NCBI RefSeq assembly: GCF_003054225.1
Contig: NZ_QBKQ01000001.1
Location: forward strand, 1,400,847-1,464,846
Length of the DNA: 64,000 nt
Source of the DNA: Christiangramia gaetbulicola
Lineage (GTDB): Bacteria; Bacteroidota; Bacteroidia; Flavobacteriales; Flavobacteriaceae
Direction: 5' to 3'
Part shown: positions 63,801 through 64,000 of the stretch, piece after piece
How positions within the stretch are numbered: position 1 is the stretch's first letter
Layout: each line of letters starts with the position of its first letter
The notes under the pieces: model-generated
The model's database searches: none
What the model was told of the DNA's origin: nothing
The model's input: only the letters and a program-made list of their open reading frames with translations
Translations under genes and position numbers: made by a program

Positions 63801-64000
63801 ACGGGCAGTTATGCTTTAACTGCGATAGCTGCGGATAATGACCTGGAAACAACCACTTCCGAAAGTATCAATATCACGGTCGAAGCACCGAACCAATTAC
63901 CAGCTGTAGCCATTACTTCGCCACTGAATAGCGAGGTCTTCACGTCTCCGGCAGATATAGTTATCACCGCTGATGCTACAGATCCTGATGGAAATGTCAG
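57819..64000 (+). CDS. Giant multidomain surface protein, incomplete at window end (NodB-like, DMFase-like, DUF4082, Ig-like)
   Basis: One frame runs uninterrupted from ATG 57819 to the window end (at least 2,060 codons, no stop), so the protein is partial. Residues 1-32 are a signal peptide. About 40-280 form a Rossmann-like region. Residues 295-300 (MTGDDH) and 359-364 (LHLHTN) resemble the metal site of NodB-type deacetylases. An Ig-like domain (618-712) precedes DUF4082 (about 715-876, opening CPCTVFEPE). Another Ig-like domain (884-975) is followed by about 975-1461, which resembles the large subunit of N,N-dimethylformamidase (YNIYGGRSLY, SVGHDEYWSG, FFSGNEVYWK). Two Ig-like domains and a second DUF4082 (1664-1825, CPCTVFNE) follow, then at least three Ig-like repeats of about 96 residues. 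A T9SS sorting domain is expected beyond the window. Confidence 0.9.
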   Translation, partial: MNKFYSNYRTGKNLLFVVLSFFFIFNSYSRTDIRDENNSNIQGPGGPILVLTSSVNPFSSYTSEILLAEGLNEFTTLDISGLSPEIANNYDVVIVGDIPINTTQVGILTNWVEAGGTLIAFKPDASLSPLLGIQKLTGSLSDAYLLINTSSGPGNGLVNETIQFHSEADLYGLNGATSLATLYSSSSTATSYPAVSINNVGENGGVAVAFTYDLARSIVYTRQGNPEWNGQERDGVVPVRSNDLFYPDWLDFSKVEIPQADEQQRLLANIIIHNSQKPIPRFWYLPRGLKAAVVMTGDDHASGGTIARFNQYLQLSPDNSPEAVADWRAIRGTSYVYPNTPMSNQQAKLFQDQGFEIALHLHTNCDNYTLQSIRGNLTNQLDDFSFYYPDLSDPVSNRTHCIAFSDWASQPKAESENGIRLDANYYYWPEFWVQDRPGLFTGSGMAMRFADLDGTIIDTYQLATQMTDESEQNYPLTVNRLLDNALGSKGYYGIFCANMHTDENFSAGSDAIVASAISRNVPVISAKQLLTWLDGRNQSYFENMVWDGNALAFSMGIGSGSQSLEAMLPVVFGSKRLVQLTRNSTPVNFRTEKIKGIDYAIFPAGSGNFNAIYEINEPPVVSIASPTNNQVFLAFEEIELTALASDPDGTIQKVEFFSNNIKLGEDLDYSDGWSFIWPGVEDGNYTITAKATDNKNSSSYSDSVTIVVEVDPNNFNCPCTVFEPESIPFNLLNEGAGIQLGMKFSSEIDGYINGVRFYKQNGHTGTHIGQLYDRSGNLLAEATFVNESASGWQEVLFSSSVPILKNTTYIISYHSSDGYYSVSDSFFGQAVVNRPLKALAEGEDGPNGVFLISETPGFPIDEFEASNYWVDAVFHTDPINFNAVPVIDILTPVAGANFVEPATIDVNVNASDPDGQVVKIEFFNGSVKLGEDLDGNDGWSYSWNDVSAGNYNLIVKATDDQDAISESSINFSVTTIPVSQNSIVAENALPGNPSSEWDINGAGDQSIQGFATDMSYNKGETARFKIDTDASNYTVKIYRLGYYQGNGARYQGDATITASLPQNQPNCLVDNNTGLVDCGNWQESAIWEIPANAVSGIYLALLTRNNGGSSHIVFVVRDDASNSELLFQTSDATWQAYNIYGGRSLYTGQGGKANKVSYNRPFLTRDGGGGGGAEEDWIFNAEYPMLRWLERNGYDVTYTTNVDSDRRGELIKNHRIFLSVGHDEYWSGPHRNYVESARDQGTSLAFFSGNEVYWKTRWENSIDGNNDSHRTLVCYKEGSGGENTCGGKCDPTSSWTGLWRDGCDYVTGDPNLDGCSPENALTGQISWEESDASLRVPSTFKDLRFWRNTSVATLNEGQSASFTYATIGYEWNSEQDAYRSTYPEGRILLSRTEVNGSVHNLSFYKHNSGAFVFGAGTVQWSWGLDKNHDRGNDAPSKDMQQATVNLFADMGAQPASIQSDLVRAAPSTDFEAPVITYSSPVEGAVVPINTEVIISGTTAEDNVIVRVELSLDGGITWVVASGKEDWVYSWTPTIEGPVAIQVRSLDDSGNLSVPTILNVNVSDIVNNAPPQVEITEPLSSANFTAPASISIIANALDPDGTISKVEFFSNETKLGEVLNSPYTFNFNDVAAGNYSLTARATDNSGVLTISNPVNVIVSPDPKDLDCPCTVFNETDLPSSGLLNDGQALQLGMKFQTTIDGFISGVRFYKEIGDTGVHTGQLYSSLGVLLAEVIFENETASGWQQASFPDLVPVTAGVTYMITYHSSNGNYVSEDSGFQVAKVNGPVIGLANGDDGPNGMYSYFPTPTFPVNNFQASNYFVDVVFETEEVPTNNLPEIAITAPLENDSFIAPADVLITADASDSDGTVTSVEFFHGTVSIGLDNDNSDGWSFNWLGVLPGNYELTAIATDDLNGKTVSAIVNISVAELINVLPTVAITSPLNNEIFTSPADIVITADATDPDGIVNSVEFFEGTNSLGIDTDGTDGWSVTWNGVTTGSYALTAIAADNDLETTTSESINITVEAPNQLPAVAITSPLNSEVFTSPADIVITADATDPDGNV
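63663..64000 (+). repeat. Near-identical Ig-repeat DNA with 288-base period
   Basis: GCAGATATAGTTATCACCGC occurs at 63663 and again at 63951, exactly 288 bases (96 codons) apart. The first 47 bases of the two copies differ at two positions. The preceding Ig copy (from 63314) is more diverged and 291 bases off. The array continues past the window end. Confidence 0.75.

Noticed and set aside
1..64000. CRISPR arrays, rRNA genes, insertion sequences, prophage
   Set aside because: No regularly spaced repeats, rRNA-like sequence, transposase or phage gene was seen on either strand.

Overview
The window looks like a chromosome segment from a marine-type member of the Flavobacteriaceae (Bacteroidota). 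Evidence: the -7 element TAnnTTTG recurs upstream of genes, once with a well-spaced TTTG at -33. There are two hallmarks of type IX secretion (T9SS): a PorV-family outer-membrane protein and a subtilase ending in a T9SS sorting domain. DnaE carries a fused proofreading exonuclease, S16 has a long Ala/Glu-rich tail, a UpxY/NusG-like protein opens the glycan locus, and intergenic palindromes of the CTGAACTTGTTTCAG type occur. The genus cannot be fixed by eye; the content resembles Gramella/Christiangramia.

Bases 1-16,600 are core genome: a small PD-(D/E)XK-like GxxExxY gene between inverted repeats, ftsX, panE, leuS, ald, the rpsP-rimM operon (minus strand), a DUF2383 protein, dnaE, trxA, a DUF58 protein and tRNA-Asp(GTC). 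The spacers hold dispersed palindromes, a GC-rich two-stem element upstream of trxA, and a structured stretch after the tRNA that ends in a terminator-like hairpin.

Bases 16,960-28,150 form a secretion/regulation cassette: a TPR-LuxR membrane regulator, a PorV paralogue, a 2,477-residue secreted subtilase with duplicated beta-rich modules and a T9SS signal, and a lipoprotein.

Bases 28,150-57,600 are a one-directional surface polysaccharide locus of more than 20 genes, visibly more AT-rich. A 720-base leader and a UpxY-like antiterminator precede genes for GDP-fucose (gmd, fcl), a probable 3-acylamino sugar (Gfo/Idh/MocA dehydrogenase, hexapeptide acyltransferase, DegT aminotransferase), a second aminotransferase/acyltransferase set, UDP-xylose (uxs), a flippase, a polymerase-like protein, many glycosyltransferases, a WcaF-like acetyltransferase, and a set resembling the Arn lipid-linked decoration route (ArnC-like GT2, ArnE/F-like SMR protein, two ArnT-like GT-C proteins). 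No initiating phosphoglycosyltransferase and no Wza/Wzc-type export genes are visible here.

From 57,819 to the window end runs one uninterrupted, unfinished reading frame of at least 2,060 codons. It combines a NodB-like region, a domain resembling the large subunit of N,N-dimethylformamidase, two DUF4082 domains and a growing array of Ig-like repeats. Its position directly after the glycan genes makes it the most unusual protein in the window.
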